A stretch of 64,000 bases of DNA. Origin: Streptomyces sp. NBC_00287 (GTDB lineage Bacteria > Actinomycetota > Actinomycetes > Streptomycetales > Streptomycetaceae). This document shows, piece by piece, positions 42,886-51,380 of this stretch. Below the pieces are notes generated by a model, which did no database searches, was not told where the DNA came from, and saw only the letters and a list, made by a program, of their open reading frames with translations. The translations under genes were made by a program, and so were the position numbers. The stretch spans positions 8,680,001 through 8,744,000 of the forward strand of contig NZ_CP108053.1 of the NCBI RefSeq assembly GCF_036173105.1, given 5' to 3'. Each line of letters opens with the position of its first letter. Position 1 is the stretch's first letter.

Positions 42886-43842
42886 TCACTCGCCCAGCAG
42901 GACCAGCTTCCCGGTGGTCCGGCCGGTGTCGCCGAGGCGGTGTGCCTCGGCGGCGTCGGCCAGCGGGAAGGTCCCGGCGATGGTGGCGCGCAACTCGCCG
43001 CGCTCGACGAGGTCGGCGACGGCCTTCATCCCGGAGTGCGAGGCGTCGACGAGCATCCGCAGCGCGCGCACACCGAGCCGCTCGGCCTCCGTGTACAGCT
43101 CGTCCGAGCCGACCGGCAGGATCGACACCAGCAGCCCGCCCGGCCGCAGCACCCGCAGCGAGCGCAGGCTGTAGTCGTCGCCGATCGTGTCCAGGACGAC
43201 ATCGACGTCCCGCACGGCCTCGGCGAAGTCGGTCGACCGGTAGTCGATCAGCTCGTCCGCGCCCAGCTTCCGCAGAAAGTCGTGCTTGCCCTCGCTCGCC
43301 GTGCCGATGACGTATGCGCCGCGCGCCTTGGCGATCTGCACGGCCACATGGCCGACCCCGCCGGCCGCCGCGTGGATCAGCACCCGCTGCCCCGGCCGGA
43401 CGTCGGCCGTCTCGACCAGCGCCTGCCACGCGGTGAGGGAGACCAGCGGCAGCGCGCCGCCCTGGACGTGGTCGATCACGGCGGGCTTCAGGGCGAAGGC
43501 GCGGGCCGGGCCGGTGACGAACTCGGCGTGCGAGCCATGGCCGAAGGGGTACGGCAGCATGCCGAAGACCTCGTCGCCGGGCTGGAAGCGGGCGACACCG
43601 ATACCCACCTGCTCGACCACGCCGGAGACGTCCCAGCCGAGGACGAAGGGCGGCTGCCCCAGGAAGCCGCCGTGTTCGCGGTGCTTCCAGTCGGTCGGGT
43701 TGAGCCCGGCGGCCCGCATCCGGACCAGAATCTCGTTCGGGCGCGGCGACGGCCGCTCCAGCTCCACTTCCTTGAGGACCTCGGGACCGCCGAGGACGTC
43801 CTGACCGATGGCGCGCATGGTGTTCACAGTGCTCATGGTCAT
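42886..43842 (-). CDS. NADP-dependent quinone-oxidoreductase-like enzyme (MDR, zinc-free)
   Basis: 318 residues of the medium-chain dehydrogenase superfamily without zinc ligands: LNPTDWKHREHGG, LGWDVSGVVEQVG, PLVSLTAWQALVE, and nucleotide motif IHAAAGGVGHVAVQIAKA. Acts on quinones or enones by family. Two ATGs three codons apart are possible. Divergent from an AraC-type regulator across 65 bp with a 10-base inverted repeat. Convergent with the alcohol dehydrogenase gene. Confidence 0.87.
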   Translation of the reverse strand: MTMSTVNTMRAIGQDVLGGPEVLKEVELERPSPRPNEILVRMRAAGLNPTDWKHREHGGFLGQPPFVLGWDVSGVVEQVGIGVARFQPGDEVFGMLPYPFGHGSHAEFVTGPARAFALKPAVIDHVQGGALPLVSLTAWQALVETADVRPGQRVLIHAAAGGVGHVAVQIAKARGAYVIGTASEGKHDFLRKLGADELIDYRSTDFAEAVRDVDVVLDTIGDDYSLRSLRVLRPGGLLVSILPVGSDELYTEAERLGVRALRMLVDASHSGMKAVADLVERGELRATIAGTFPLADAAEAHRLGDTGRTTGKLVLLGE

Positions 43843-43872
43843 TCAGCCTGCCCTGGGCGGCGAGCCCGGGAA

Positions 43873-43909
43873 ATGGCACGATTGCCAACCTTCGATAGGA
43901 TCGTGCCAT
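43873..43909. promoter_or_regulatory. Operator inverted repeat ATGGCACGAT / ATCGTGCCAT
   Basis: Perfect 10-base arms separated by 17 bases in the divergent promoter. The right arm runs into the ATG of the AraC gene (start codon at 43908), so binding would compete with initiation of that gene. Probably autoregulation and control of the oxidoreductase. Confidence 0.6.
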
Positions 43910-44867
43910 GCATGAGCAGCACAGAGAACGCGTGGTCGTCCTGGCACTCGACGGGGTCTACCCCTTCGAGCTGGGCATCCCCGCCCGGATCCTCGGCGCA
44001 GCGAACGGCCGGTACGAGGTCCTGACCTGCAGCGTCGACGGCCGCCCGGTGCGCACCAATGCCGACTTCACCATCGGCGTCGCACACGGCCCCGAGATCC
44101 TCGCCACCGCCGACACGGTGGTGATCGCGGCGATCGACGCGTCATGCATCACCGAGGAACTCCCCGACGAGGTGAGCGCCGCCCTCGCGCTGATCCGCCC
44201 CGAGGCGCGCATCGTCTCCATCTGCACCGCCGCCTTCGTGCTCGCCGCGGCCGGACTGCTCGACGGACGCAAGGCCACTACCCACTGGCACCTGGTCGAC
44301 CATTTCCGGCGGATGTACCCCCACATCGACCTCGACCCGGATGTGCTCTTCGTCGACGACGGCCGCATCCTGGCCTCGGCCGGCGCCGCCTCCGGCATCG
44401 ACGTCTGCCTCCATCTGGTCCGCAAGGACCACGGCAGCCGGATCGCCAACTTCGTCGCCCGCGCCTGCGTCGTCCCGCCCTTCCGCGACGGCGGCCAGGC
44501 CCAGTACATCGAGCAGCCGGTCCCCGACGAGGCCGCCACGAGCACCGCGGCCACCCGCGCCTGGGCCCTGGAGCGCCTGGGCGAACCACTGACGCTCGCC
44601 GATCTCGCCGCCCATGCCCGGATGAGCGGGCGCACCTTCGCCCGCCGCTTCAACGACGAGGTGGGCCTGAGCCCCGGCCGCTGGATCGTCCAGCAACGCG
44701 TCGCCCGCGCCCGCCACTTGCTGGAGGCCAGCGATCTGCCGGTGGACCACATCGCCGGCGAGGTCGGCTTCGCCACCGGCGCCTCCCTGCGCCAGCATCT
44801 GCACGCGGCGATCGGCGTCTCGCCGCAGGCCTATCGGCGCACGTTCCAGGAATCCCGCCGCGCCTGA
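43908..44867 (+). CDS. GlxA-type AraC-family transcriptional regulator
   Basis: 319 residues. N-terminal DJ-1/PfpI amidotransferase-like domain (RVVVLALDGVYPFELGIP, nucleophile-position Cys in IVSICTAAFVLA) and C-terminal AraC double helix-turn-helix (LTLADLAAHARMSGRTFAR, DHIAGEVGFATGASLRQH). Divergent from the quinone oxidoreductase gene and likely its activator. No clear Shine-Dalgarno, because the operator arm lies at the start. Confidence 0.9.
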   Translation: MHEQHRERVVVLALDGVYPFELGIPARILGAANGRYEVLTCSVDGRPVRTNADFTIGVAHGPEILATADTVVIAAIDASCITEELPDEVSAALALIRPEARIVSICTAAFVLAAAGLLDGRKATTHWHLVDHFRRMYPHIDLDPDVLFVDDGRILASAGAASGIDVCLHLVRKDHGSRIANFVARACVVPPFRDGGQAQYIEQPVPDEAATSTAATRAWALERLGEPLTLADLAAHARMSGRTFARRFNDEVGLSPGRWIVQQRVARARHLLEASDLPVDHIAGEVGFATGASLRQHLHAAIGVSPQAYRRTFQESRRA

Positions 44868-44928
44868 ACGTTCTTGCCCGTTTCCGCGTCGGAGGAGCGA
44901 AGAACGGCACGGAAAACAGGGGGTGGGA

Positions 44929-45784
44929 ATGCGCACAAGGCTGATGGCGGTGGTGTTCGCGGTGGCCGTGACCGCGGTGGGATGCGGTGACGACGGCGAG
45001 GGTGTGGTCGTCGAGGGGCGCGGCCCCGGCCAGGCCGTACAGCGGGCCGCTGCACGTACCCGCGCAGAACCTCGACGAGGACAGCCCCCGGGCGACGCGC
45101 ATCGAGTCCGGGGCCGCGGGCCGCGCCCTCGAGTGCGACGGGGAGATCTACTCGGGCGGCGGCAGCGAGCCGTGGAGCGAGGGGGACGGGGGCTCCACCC
45201 CTGCGGAGGGCCTTGAGGCGTACTTCGAGATCGAGCAGGCGGACGTGCCACGCAGCGGCTACCGCGAGGAGCGCCGGGAGGGCGACCGGGTGCTGTACTC
45301 CTTCGACGTGGAGGGCCGTACCAAGGTCGCGGTGATCGTCGCCAAGGACCGGAAGAACCGGCCCGGTTGGGGACCGGAGACCAGCGCCTCCTGCGACCCG
45401 GCCGAACTCCTCGAGAGCTTCACGGACGCCCAGGGGTACGAGATCTGGACCGACCGGGACGAGCGGCGGGTGCCGATCACCAAGGTGAACAGCAACGTCG
45501 GCCCCGAGCACTGCGAGTGGCAGTCGGCCCACTTCCTGTCGACGGGCCAGGGGAAGGACGGCAGGCTCTACGCCCGCGACCCCGAAAAGGTGCTGCCCCC
45601 GGACTCGCTCACCTCCCCGTACGACGGCGACGTCCGTCTGCCCGCCGACGCCCGCGACACCGGATACCGGTACCAGGACCGCCAGTTGTGGCTGACGGAC
45701 GACGACCCGACCAAGGCGTACATCCGCACGCCCGACGGAGTCGAGCTGTGGCCCCAGGTGAAGGACGGCGTCGGCTGCGCCTGA
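44929..45784 (+). pseudogene. Lipoprotein gene with a frameshift after the signal peptide
   Basis: The signal MRTRLMAVVFAVAVTAVGCGDDGE (lipobox AVGC) is encoded in one frame. From about 45025-45050 the coding character moves to the +1 frame, giving PLHVPAQNLDEDSPRATRIE through to KDGVGCA, a ~250-residue extracytoplasmic domain of no known family. Total length is one base more than a multiple of three, so one extra (or two missing) base would explain it. The GC-rich run around 45018-45030 is the likely site. Either a recent mutation or a sequencing error. Confidence 0.7.
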
Positions 45785-45787
45785 GGC

Positions 45788-46351
45788 TCAGCGGCTGGCG
45801 TGCAGCGCGACCAGCAACTGCCAGACCTGATGGGCCACCTCCTCGGACGTGGCCTCGATCAGGCCGTGCAGCCAGTCGCCCAGCACCCCGGCGAACGTGG
45901 CGGCGACGGCGGACGCTACGAGGGGGGCGTCCGCCGCGCCGGCCAGTTCCCGCTCCCGCAGGCTGTACGCCCTGAGGTCCCGGTGCAGCACCCGGCCCAG
46001 CGGGCCGCCGCCGCCCGGGCTCAGCAGCTCCCGGTACAGCCCGGCGTGCGGGGTGAGCGATGCGAAGAACTCCACCAGCGCGGGCGGCGCGTGCACCGGG
46101 TCCGGGCGGCCCCGCCAGGCGTGCAGCGCCTGAACGGCCTCCCGCACCACGTCCGCGCAGGCATCGACGGCCAGCGCCTCCAGACCGTCGTAGTGCAAAT
46201 AGAACGTGGCCCGGCCGACCTCGGCCCGGCGCACCACCGCGGCCACCGAGACCCGGGCGAGCGGCCGTTCGGCGCACTCGTCGAGCAGGGCCCGGCGCAG
46301 CCGCTCCCGGGTGCGGGCGGCCCGTGGGTCCTCGGGCGGGGGCGTGCTCAT
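45788..46351 (-). CDS. TetR-family regulator
   Basis: 187 residues. Helix-turn-helix SVAAVVRRAEVGRATFYLHYDG at about residues 33-55, then a helical ligand domain with TetR_C-like features. Its ATG overlaps the stop of the DUF1304 gene (ATGA), so the two are coupled and read from the palindrome-bearing promoter 46739-46783. Confidence 0.86.
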   Translation of the reverse strand: MSTPPPEDPRAARTRERLRRALLDECAERPLARVSVAAVVRRAEVGRATFYLHYDGLEALAVDACADVVREAVQALHAWRGRPDPVHAPPALVEFFASLTPHAGLYRELLSPGGGGPLGRVLHRDLRAYSLRERELAGAADAPLVASAVAATFAGVLGDWLHGLIEATSEEVAHQVWQLLVALHASR

Positions 46352-46710
46352 CCGGCGACCAGGACGGCGGCCAGGGCGAGGGCTCCGGGCAGCGCCTGGG
46401 CGATCAGGATGCGGGGGTTCGCGGTGGCCGCGCCGAACACGCCCGCGATCACGACACAGACCAGGGAGAAGATCTGGACGCGGTAGCCCGTGGGATCGGC
46501 CGCGATCAGCCCCCAGATCAGACCGGCCGCCAGAAAGCCGTTGTACAGGCCCTGGTTGGCGGCCATCGGCGCGGTCGCGCGGGCCATTTCCGGATCGAAG
46601 CCGTGCAGCCCTCGCCCGGGCTTCTTCTGCCACAGAAATATCTCCATCACCAGGATGTAGACGTGCAGCGCGGCCACCAGGCCCACCAGCACGTTCGCGA
46701 CCGTTTCCAT
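46348..46710 (-). CDS. DUF1304 membrane protein
   Basis: 120 residues, four hydrophobic helices with the DUF1304 pattern (ANVLVGLVAALHVYILVMEI, GLYNGFLAAGLIWGLIA, RVQIFSLVCVVIAGVFG). N-terminal residues are few and the topology is N-in. Function unknown. First gene of a two-gene operon with the TetR gene. Confidence 0.85.
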   Translation of the reverse strand: METVANVLVGLVAALHVYILVMEIFLWQKKPGRGLHGFDPEMARATAPMAANQGLYNGFLAAGLIWGLIAADPTGYRVQIFSLVCVVIAGVFGAATANPRILIAQALPGALALAAVLVAG

Positions 46711-46738
46711 GGCGGCTCCACTCTCTAGATCATGGACA

Positions 46739-46783
46739 GATCCTGGACAGGTGTCCACTGTACATGGACACCTGTCCAGGATC
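46739..46783. promoter_or_regulatory. 45-bp palindromic operator for the DUF1304-TetR operon
   Basis: Arms GATCCTGGACAGGTGTCCA (46739-46757) and its exact complement TGGACACCTGTCCAGGATC (46765-46783), centre CTGTACA. Each arm contains a TGGACA..TGTCCA palindrome, so two TetR dimers could bind. A further TGGACA half-site is at 46733. It lies 29 bp upstream of the DUF1304 start. Confidence 0.75.
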
Positions 46784-46989
46784 GATTCGGACCGATTCCT
46801 GGCGGAGAGTGACGGAACCCTCACCTCCATGGACCGGGCGTGGTTGATCCTTAAGCCCTGGAACCCGATAAGCTCCCGTACGGCGCTGTGAGTTGACCCG
46901 GTCGCGATCGGTTCTCTCGCGGTGCGTACTCATGAGTGCGGTCCCTTGCACACCCCCCTTGTTCGATCGTGTTGGTTCGAAGGATGCAG

Positions 46990-48723
46990 ATGGAACTCGC
47001 CACTCCGCCCCCGGCGGCGCGGGCCCCTGTCGCCTGGTACAGCTGGTGGCTGATGCCGCTGGCTTTAGGAGGCGGGACGGTTGCCGCTACGTTCATGAGC
47101 TCCGAGCAGATAACCGCCGCCGTCGCCGGTGCCGCGGCGACCGCGGCCAGTACCGTGTGCGTACGGCTCCTGATCCGCACCCGGACACAACTGCGCCGCG
47201 CCGAGAGCGAGTTCCGTGCCTCGCAGGCCGAGCACTCGCAGCAGTGGCAGCAGCATGTGTCGGGCCTGGAACGGAAGTTCGCGGCCGAGCGCGTGGCCCA
47301 CGACGGCGAGCGCGCCGCCGTGGAGGGCCGGCTCTCCGAGCAGGCCGGAGCCTACGAGGCACAACTGGCCGAACAGGCCCGGGCGTTCGAGGAGCGACTG
47401 GCCGGACAGGCCCAGTCCTACGAGGCCCAGCTCGCCGACCAGGCCGAGGTCTTCAAGGAACAGCTGACGCACCAGTACGACGCGGTCGCGCGGCTCGCCG
47501 ATGAGCAGCTGCCCGAGGCGCTGGAGCGCCTGCGCGCCGGAGAGGCGGTCGACGATCTGCTGCCGGCCGTCAACCAGTGCGCCAAGGTCAGTTCCGAACT
47601 CCAGGCCGAACTGCGCAAGGTCCTGCGGACCTCCCTGATCGGTGTCGAGGCGGAGTTCAACCGCTCGACCTCCGCCGAACAGGCCGTGATCAGTATCGGC
47701 AACCGTATCCACGTCCTGACCAGCAAGCTGCGCGGACGCCTGCACGAGATGCAGGGCGAGCACGGACGGCTGCCCTCCGTGGCGCGCGGTCTGATGGAGC
47801 TGGACCAGGCGATCGGCCCCGCCGACTGTCTCGCCGCGAGCGTCGGCGTGCTCGGCGGCTCGGACCGGCCCGGCCGGCAGTGGCAGGAGCCGCAGCGGCT
47901 GCTCAGCGTGGTCCGCGGCGGCATCGGCCGGATCAAGGACTTCCACCGGATCGAGGTACGGCATCTGCCCGAACTCGGCGTCGACGGCGGCCTGGTGGAC
48001 CACCTCACGCTGATCTTCGCCCACATCCTGGACAACGCGGCCCGCTACTCGCCGCCCACCGAGCCGGTGGTCGTCTCCGGCAAGGAGGTGCCGAACGGCG
48101 TCGGCATCGAGATCCAGGACTCCGGCAAGGGTCTGAGCGAGGAGAAGAAGCGCGACGCCGAGCACGCCCTGGCCGGCACCGCGCCCGGCGCGGGACTCGG
48201 CGGTATCTCGGAGGACGCCAGCATCGGCCTGCGGGTCGTCGGCGCGCTGGCCCGCCGCTACGGCATCCGGGTCACCTACGCCGACTCGCCGTGGCTCGGC
48301 ACCTCGGTGGTGATCGTGGTCCCGCACAAGTACTTCAGCCCGCTGGCCGCGTCCGCCACCGCGGCGGCCGCACCGGCGGCCCGGACCGCGGCGACCGCCA
48401 CGGGTCTGCCGACCCGTACCCCGGCCACCGCCACCGAGCCGGCCGAGGCGGAAGTGGCGGAGGTGGGCGACGACGTGGAGACCACGCCCGGAGGTCTGCC
48501 CCGGCGCCGCAGCAAGCGCAGCGAGGCGGCCCGCCACGAGCCGGCCGAGCGCGCCGAACGCAGCGAGGGGGCCGCGGTCGCGGCCGTCCCGCCGGACGCG
48601 TCCTTCACCGGTCTGGCGGCCTTCGCCACGGCCGGCCGGGACTCCGGCGAAGACGGCTTCGACGCCACTGCCGGACGCGCGTCCACCGAGCACCAGACTG
48701 AAGAGAGCGACAAGTCCGTATGA
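46990..48723 (+). CDS. cvnA: Conservon sensor-like protein CvnA
   Basis: 577 residues. Two N-terminal hydrophobic helices (residues ~18-55), a long coiled coil with 14-residue repeats (AQLAEQARAFEERLAGQAQS), then a histidine-kinase-like ATPase domain (N-box ILDNAARYSPPTEP, GIEIQDSGKGLSE) without a phosphoacceptor His domain. A disordered Ala/Pro/Glu C-terminal tail. GAAGG six bases before ATG 46990; ATG 46984 is also possible. A TTA Leu codon (47065-47067) in the second helix makes it bldA-dependent. Overlaps cvnB by 4 nt. Confidence 0.88.
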   Translation: MELATPPPAARAPVAWYSWWLMPLALGGGTVAATFMSSEQITAAVAGAAATAASTVCVRLLIRTRTQLRRAESEFRASQAEHSQQWQQHVSGLERKFAAERVAHDGERAAVEGRLSEQAGAYEAQLAEQARAFEERLAGQAQSYEAQLADQAEVFKEQLTHQYDAVARLADEQLPEALERLRAGEAVDDLLPAVNQCAKVSSELQAELRKVLRTSLIGVEAEFNRSTSAEQAVISIGNRIHVLTSKLRGRLHEMQGEHGRLPSVARGLMELDQAIGPADCLAASVGVLGGSDRPGRQWQEPQRLLSVVRGGIGRIKDFHRIEVRHLPELGVDGGLVDHLTLIFAHILDNAARYSPPTEPVVVSGKEVPNGVGIEIQDSGKGLSEEKKRDAEHALAGTAPGAGLGGISEDASIGLRVVGALARRYGIRVTYADSPWLGTSVVIVVPHKYFSPLAASATAAAAPAARTAATATGLPTRTPATATEPAEAEVAEVGDDVETTPGGLPRRRSKRSEAARHEPAERAERSEGAAVAAVPPDASFTGLAAFATAGRDSGEDGFDATAGRASTEHQTEESDKSV

Positions 48724-49130
48724 CGCAGCAGGGAACCGACGTGAGCTGGGCGCTCCGCGATCTGGTGGAGTCCATCCCGGAGATCCGCTTCGCCCTGGTG
48801 GCCTCCAGTGACGGCAAGGCCATCACTTCCTACGGCGCCGAAGACCCCGACGACGTGGACCGCTTCGCCGCCGTCGTGGCCGGCCTGCAGGCGCTGGCGC
48901 AGCCGGTCGCCGAGCAGTTCCCCAAGTACGCGGGGCAGCTCAGGCTGGCGATGATCGAGGTCGACGGCGGCCACCTGTTCGTCGTACGCGCGGGGGTGGA
49001 GACGTATCTCGGCGTCCTCGCCCGGGAGGGCCTCGACCAGGGGCTCCTCGGACATCAGATGAGGGACCTGGCGCGCAGGATGGGCGAACTGCTCGGCACC
49101 ACTCCGCGCCTGGAGGAGCACTCTGGATGA
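48720..49130 (+). CDS. cvnB: Conservon roadblock/LC7 protein CvnB
   Basis: 136-residue roadblock/LC7 fold protein, the MglB-like regulator of the CvnD GTPase. Key segments SWALRDLVESIPEIRFALVA and LRLAMIEVDGGHLFVVRAG. ATGA overlap with both neighbours. Confidence 0.92.
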   Translation: MTQQGTDVSWALRDLVESIPEIRFALVASSDGKAITSYGAEDPDDVDRFAAVVAGLQALAQPVAEQFPKYAGQLRLAMIEVDGGHLFVVRAGVETYLGVLAREGLDQGLLGHQMRDLARRMGELLGTTPRLEEHSG

Positions 49131-49498
49131 GTGCTCCCCGCCGGCCCACGGACCCGTCCGGTCTCGAGCGCTACTACGTCCTCACCAAGGGGCGCAGCGG
49201 ACCGGGCGGTTCGGCGTCGAGCCTTGACGTGGCGACCCTCATCGTCTCCCGCGCGACCTCCGTACCGGGGATGCAGCACGAGCACGAGGAGATCCTCCGG
49301 CGCTGCCGCGATCCGCTGTCGGTGGCCGAACTCGGCGCCCACCTCGGATTGCCCTTCAACATTCTCGCGGTGCTGCTGGCGGATCTGCTCGAGGCAGGCC
49401 GCGTCGAAGCCCGTGACCCCATCCCGGTGCACGGCGCCGGCCGCGGGCCCGACCTCGCGCTCCTTGAGGAGGTACTCAGTGGACTTGAAAGGCTTTGA
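49127..49498 (+). CDS. cvnC: Conservon DUF742 protein CvnC
   Basis: 123 residues, DUF742 winged-helix-like (SGLERYYVLTKGRSG, RCRDPLSVAELGAHLGLPFN). Function within the conservon complex is unclear. Start overlaps cvnB stop; its end overlaps cvnD by 20 nt. Confidence 0.92.
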   Translation: MSAPRRPTDPSGLERYYVLTKGRSGPGGSASSLDVATLIVSRATSVPGMQHEHEEILRRCRDPLSVAELGAHLGLPFNILAVLLADLLEAGRVEARDPIPVHGAGRGPDLALLEEVLSGLERL

Positions 49499-50087
49499 CC
49501 ACCCCGGCGGGCCGGCCGGGGGCGGCGGCACCCGCTCGGTCAAGGTGATGATCGCCGGCGGTTTCGGCACCGGGAAGACCACCATGGTCCGTTCGGTGAG
49601 CGACATCAAGCCGCTCACCACCGAGGAGACGCTCACCCAGGCGAGCGCCGACGTCGACCACCTGATCGGCGTCGCCGACAAGACCGAGACCACGGTCAGC
49701 CTCGACTTCGGCAAGATCAGCATCAACGACAGCCTGATGCTGTACCTGTTCGGCACCCCGGGCCAGGAGCGCTTCTGGTTCCTGTGGAACGGCCTGTTCA
49801 AGGGCGCGCTCGGCGCGGTCGTCCTGGTGGACACCCGCCGACTCGCCTCCAGCTTCCGGGCGATCGAGGAGATGGAGCGGCAGGAGGTCCCCTTCGTCAT
49901 CGCCCTCAATGTCTTCCCCGACTCCAAGGACCATCCCATCGAGGAGATACGGGATGCCCTGGACATCTCCCCCCACACTCCGGTCGTGGTCTGCGACGCC
50001 CGCGACCGGGCCTCCAGCCGAGATGTGCTGATCACCCTGATGCGTCATCTGAAGGAACGCTCTGCCGTCGCACTGGAGCCCCGATGA
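49479..50087 (+). CDS. cvnD: Conservon Ras-like GTPase CvnD
   Basis: 202 residues. P-loop MIAGGFGTGKTTMV, switch II LFGTPGQERFW, and at the G4 position LNVFPDS in place of NKxD, usual for CvnD. Interacts with CvnA/CvnB at the membrane by homology with characterised conservons. GAGGAGG before the GTG start. The stop overlaps the P450 start. Confidence 0.92.
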   Translation: MDLKGFDHPGGPAGGGGTRSVKVMIAGGFGTGKTTMVRSVSDIKPLTTEETLTQASADVDHLIGVADKTETTVSLDFGKISINDSLMLYLFGTPGQERFWFLWNGLFKGALGAVVLVDTRRLASSFRAIEEMERQEVPFVIALNVFPDSKDHPIEEIRDALDISPHTPVVVCDARDRASSRDVLITLMRHLKERSAVALEPR

Positions 50088-51331
50088 ACGACCAGAACCT
50101 CGACAGTCCCGACGCCCCCCGCGGCTGCCCGGTCGCGCACGGTTCGGCAGAACCGGCCCGGCTGTACGGGCCCGAGGCGGCGACCGACCCGCGCGGCATC
50201 TACGAGCGGCTGCGCAAGGAGCACGGCTCCGTCGCGCCGGTGCTGCTGGAGGGTGACATCCCCGCCTGGCTGGTACTGGGCTACCGGGACAGCCGGCGAG
50301 TGCTCGACAATCCCCGCCAGTTCGCCCGGGACGCGCGGAACTGGCGGGACATGCGGGAGGGCCGGGTCGCGGACAACTCTCCGCTGGTTCCGATGCTCGC
50401 CTGGCGCCCCGACTGTGTGTCCCAGGACGGCGAGGCTCACCGCCGACTGCGCGGTGCCGTCAGCGACGGGCTGCAGTCCGCCGCCGACCGAGGTATCCGG
50501 CGCCACGCCACGCACTTCGCCAACAAGCAGATCGACGCGTTCGCGGACTCCGGCCGCGCCGATCTGGTGGCGGACTACGCCGACTTACTGCCGATGCTCG
50601 TGGTGGCCCGCATTCTGGGGCTTGCCGAAGCGGAGGGGCGTCGCCTGGTCGCGTCCTGCGCCCAGGTGATGAAGGGCGGCGAGGATGCCGTCATGCACGA
50701 CGGCGTGATCAGGGAGATCTTCGGTGAACTCGCCGAGCGCAGGCGGTCCGAACCCGGCTCCGACCTCGCCACCGGCCTGCTGGAGCATCACGCGGGTCTC
50801 GACCACGACGAGGTCGTGGCCCACCTGCGCGCGGTGCTGATCGCCGCGCACGTCACGACCAACCTGCTGGCCCGGGTGCTGGAGCTGGTCCTGACCGACG
50901 CCTCCCGGCTCTCCGGGCTGATCAGCGGTCAGCTGACCATCTCGGCGGTGGTGGAGGAGGCCATGTGGAACTCTCCGCCGCTGGCCGTCCTGCCGGGGCG
51001 CTTCGCCGCCAGCGATGTCGAACTGGGCGGGCACCGCATCGAGGAGGGCGACCTGCTCGTTCTCGGTCTCGCCCCGGGCAACGTCGACCCCGAGGTCCGG
51101 CCCGACCCGGGTGTCTCGGTGCACGGCAACCAGGCGCACCTGGCGTTCGGCGCGGGCCCGCACGAGTGCCCCGGGCAGAACATCGGGATGTCCATCATTG
51201 AGATCGCGGTGGACGTCCTGCTGCACCGACTGCCGGGCCTGCGTCTGGCCGTGCCGCCGGAGGACCTCACCTCGACCGCGTCCACATGGATGTCCCAACT
51301 GGACAGCCTGCCGGTCGAGTTCGAGGTATAG
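50084..51331 (+). CDS. Conservon P450 (CYP157-like) lacking ExxR
   Basis: 415 residues. Heme loop FGAGPHECPGQNIGMSI is intact with the axial Cys. The K-helix reads VEEAMWNSPPLAVLPGRFAA: Trp replaces the Arg of ExxR, as reported for the CYP157 family. The I-helix reads IAAHVTTNLL, so the Gly/acid of AG(D/E)T are changed as well. Leu codon at 50585-50587 is TTA, so translation depends on bldA. Co-transcribed with cvnABCD by 4-nt overlap. A role in redox chemistry or sensing is inferred. Confidence 0.9.
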   Translation: MNDQNLDSPDAPRGCPVAHGSAEPARLYGPEAATDPRGIYERLRKEHGSVAPVLLEGDIPAWLVLGYRDSRRVLDNPRQFARDARNWRDMREGRVADNSPLVPMLAWRPDCVSQDGEAHRRLRGAVSDGLQSAADRGIRRHATHFANKQIDAFADSGRADLVADYADLLPMLVVARILGLAEAEGRRLVASCAQVMKGGEDAVMHDGVIREIFGELAERRRSEPGSDLATGLLEHHAGLDHDEVVAHLRAVLIAAHVTTNLLARVLELVLTDASRLSGLISGQLTISAVVEEAMWNSPPLAVLPGRFAASDVELGGHRIEEGDLLVLGLAPGNVDPEVRPDPGVSVHGNQAHLAFGAGPHECPGQNIGMSIIEIAVDVLLHRLPGLRLAVPPEDLTSTASTWMSQLDSLPVEFEV

Positions 51332-51339
51332 ACCCTCAG

Positions 51340-51380
51340 ACGCCGCTGCCCGGCCGGGTCACCCGGCCGGGCAGCGGCGT
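51340..51380 (+). terminator. Strong bidirectional terminator after conservon
   Basis: Perfect 20-base arms ACGCCGCTGCCCGGCCGGGT and its complement around one C. It starts 9 nt after the P450 stop and ends at the stop of the facing gene, so it serves both convergent transcripts. No T-run is needed or visible on the plus side. Confidence 0.85.

Noticed and set aside
46805..46891. Short plus-strand gene ahead of the conservon
   Set aside because: No ribosome site, no coding bias and it overlaps the promoter region of the divergent operons.
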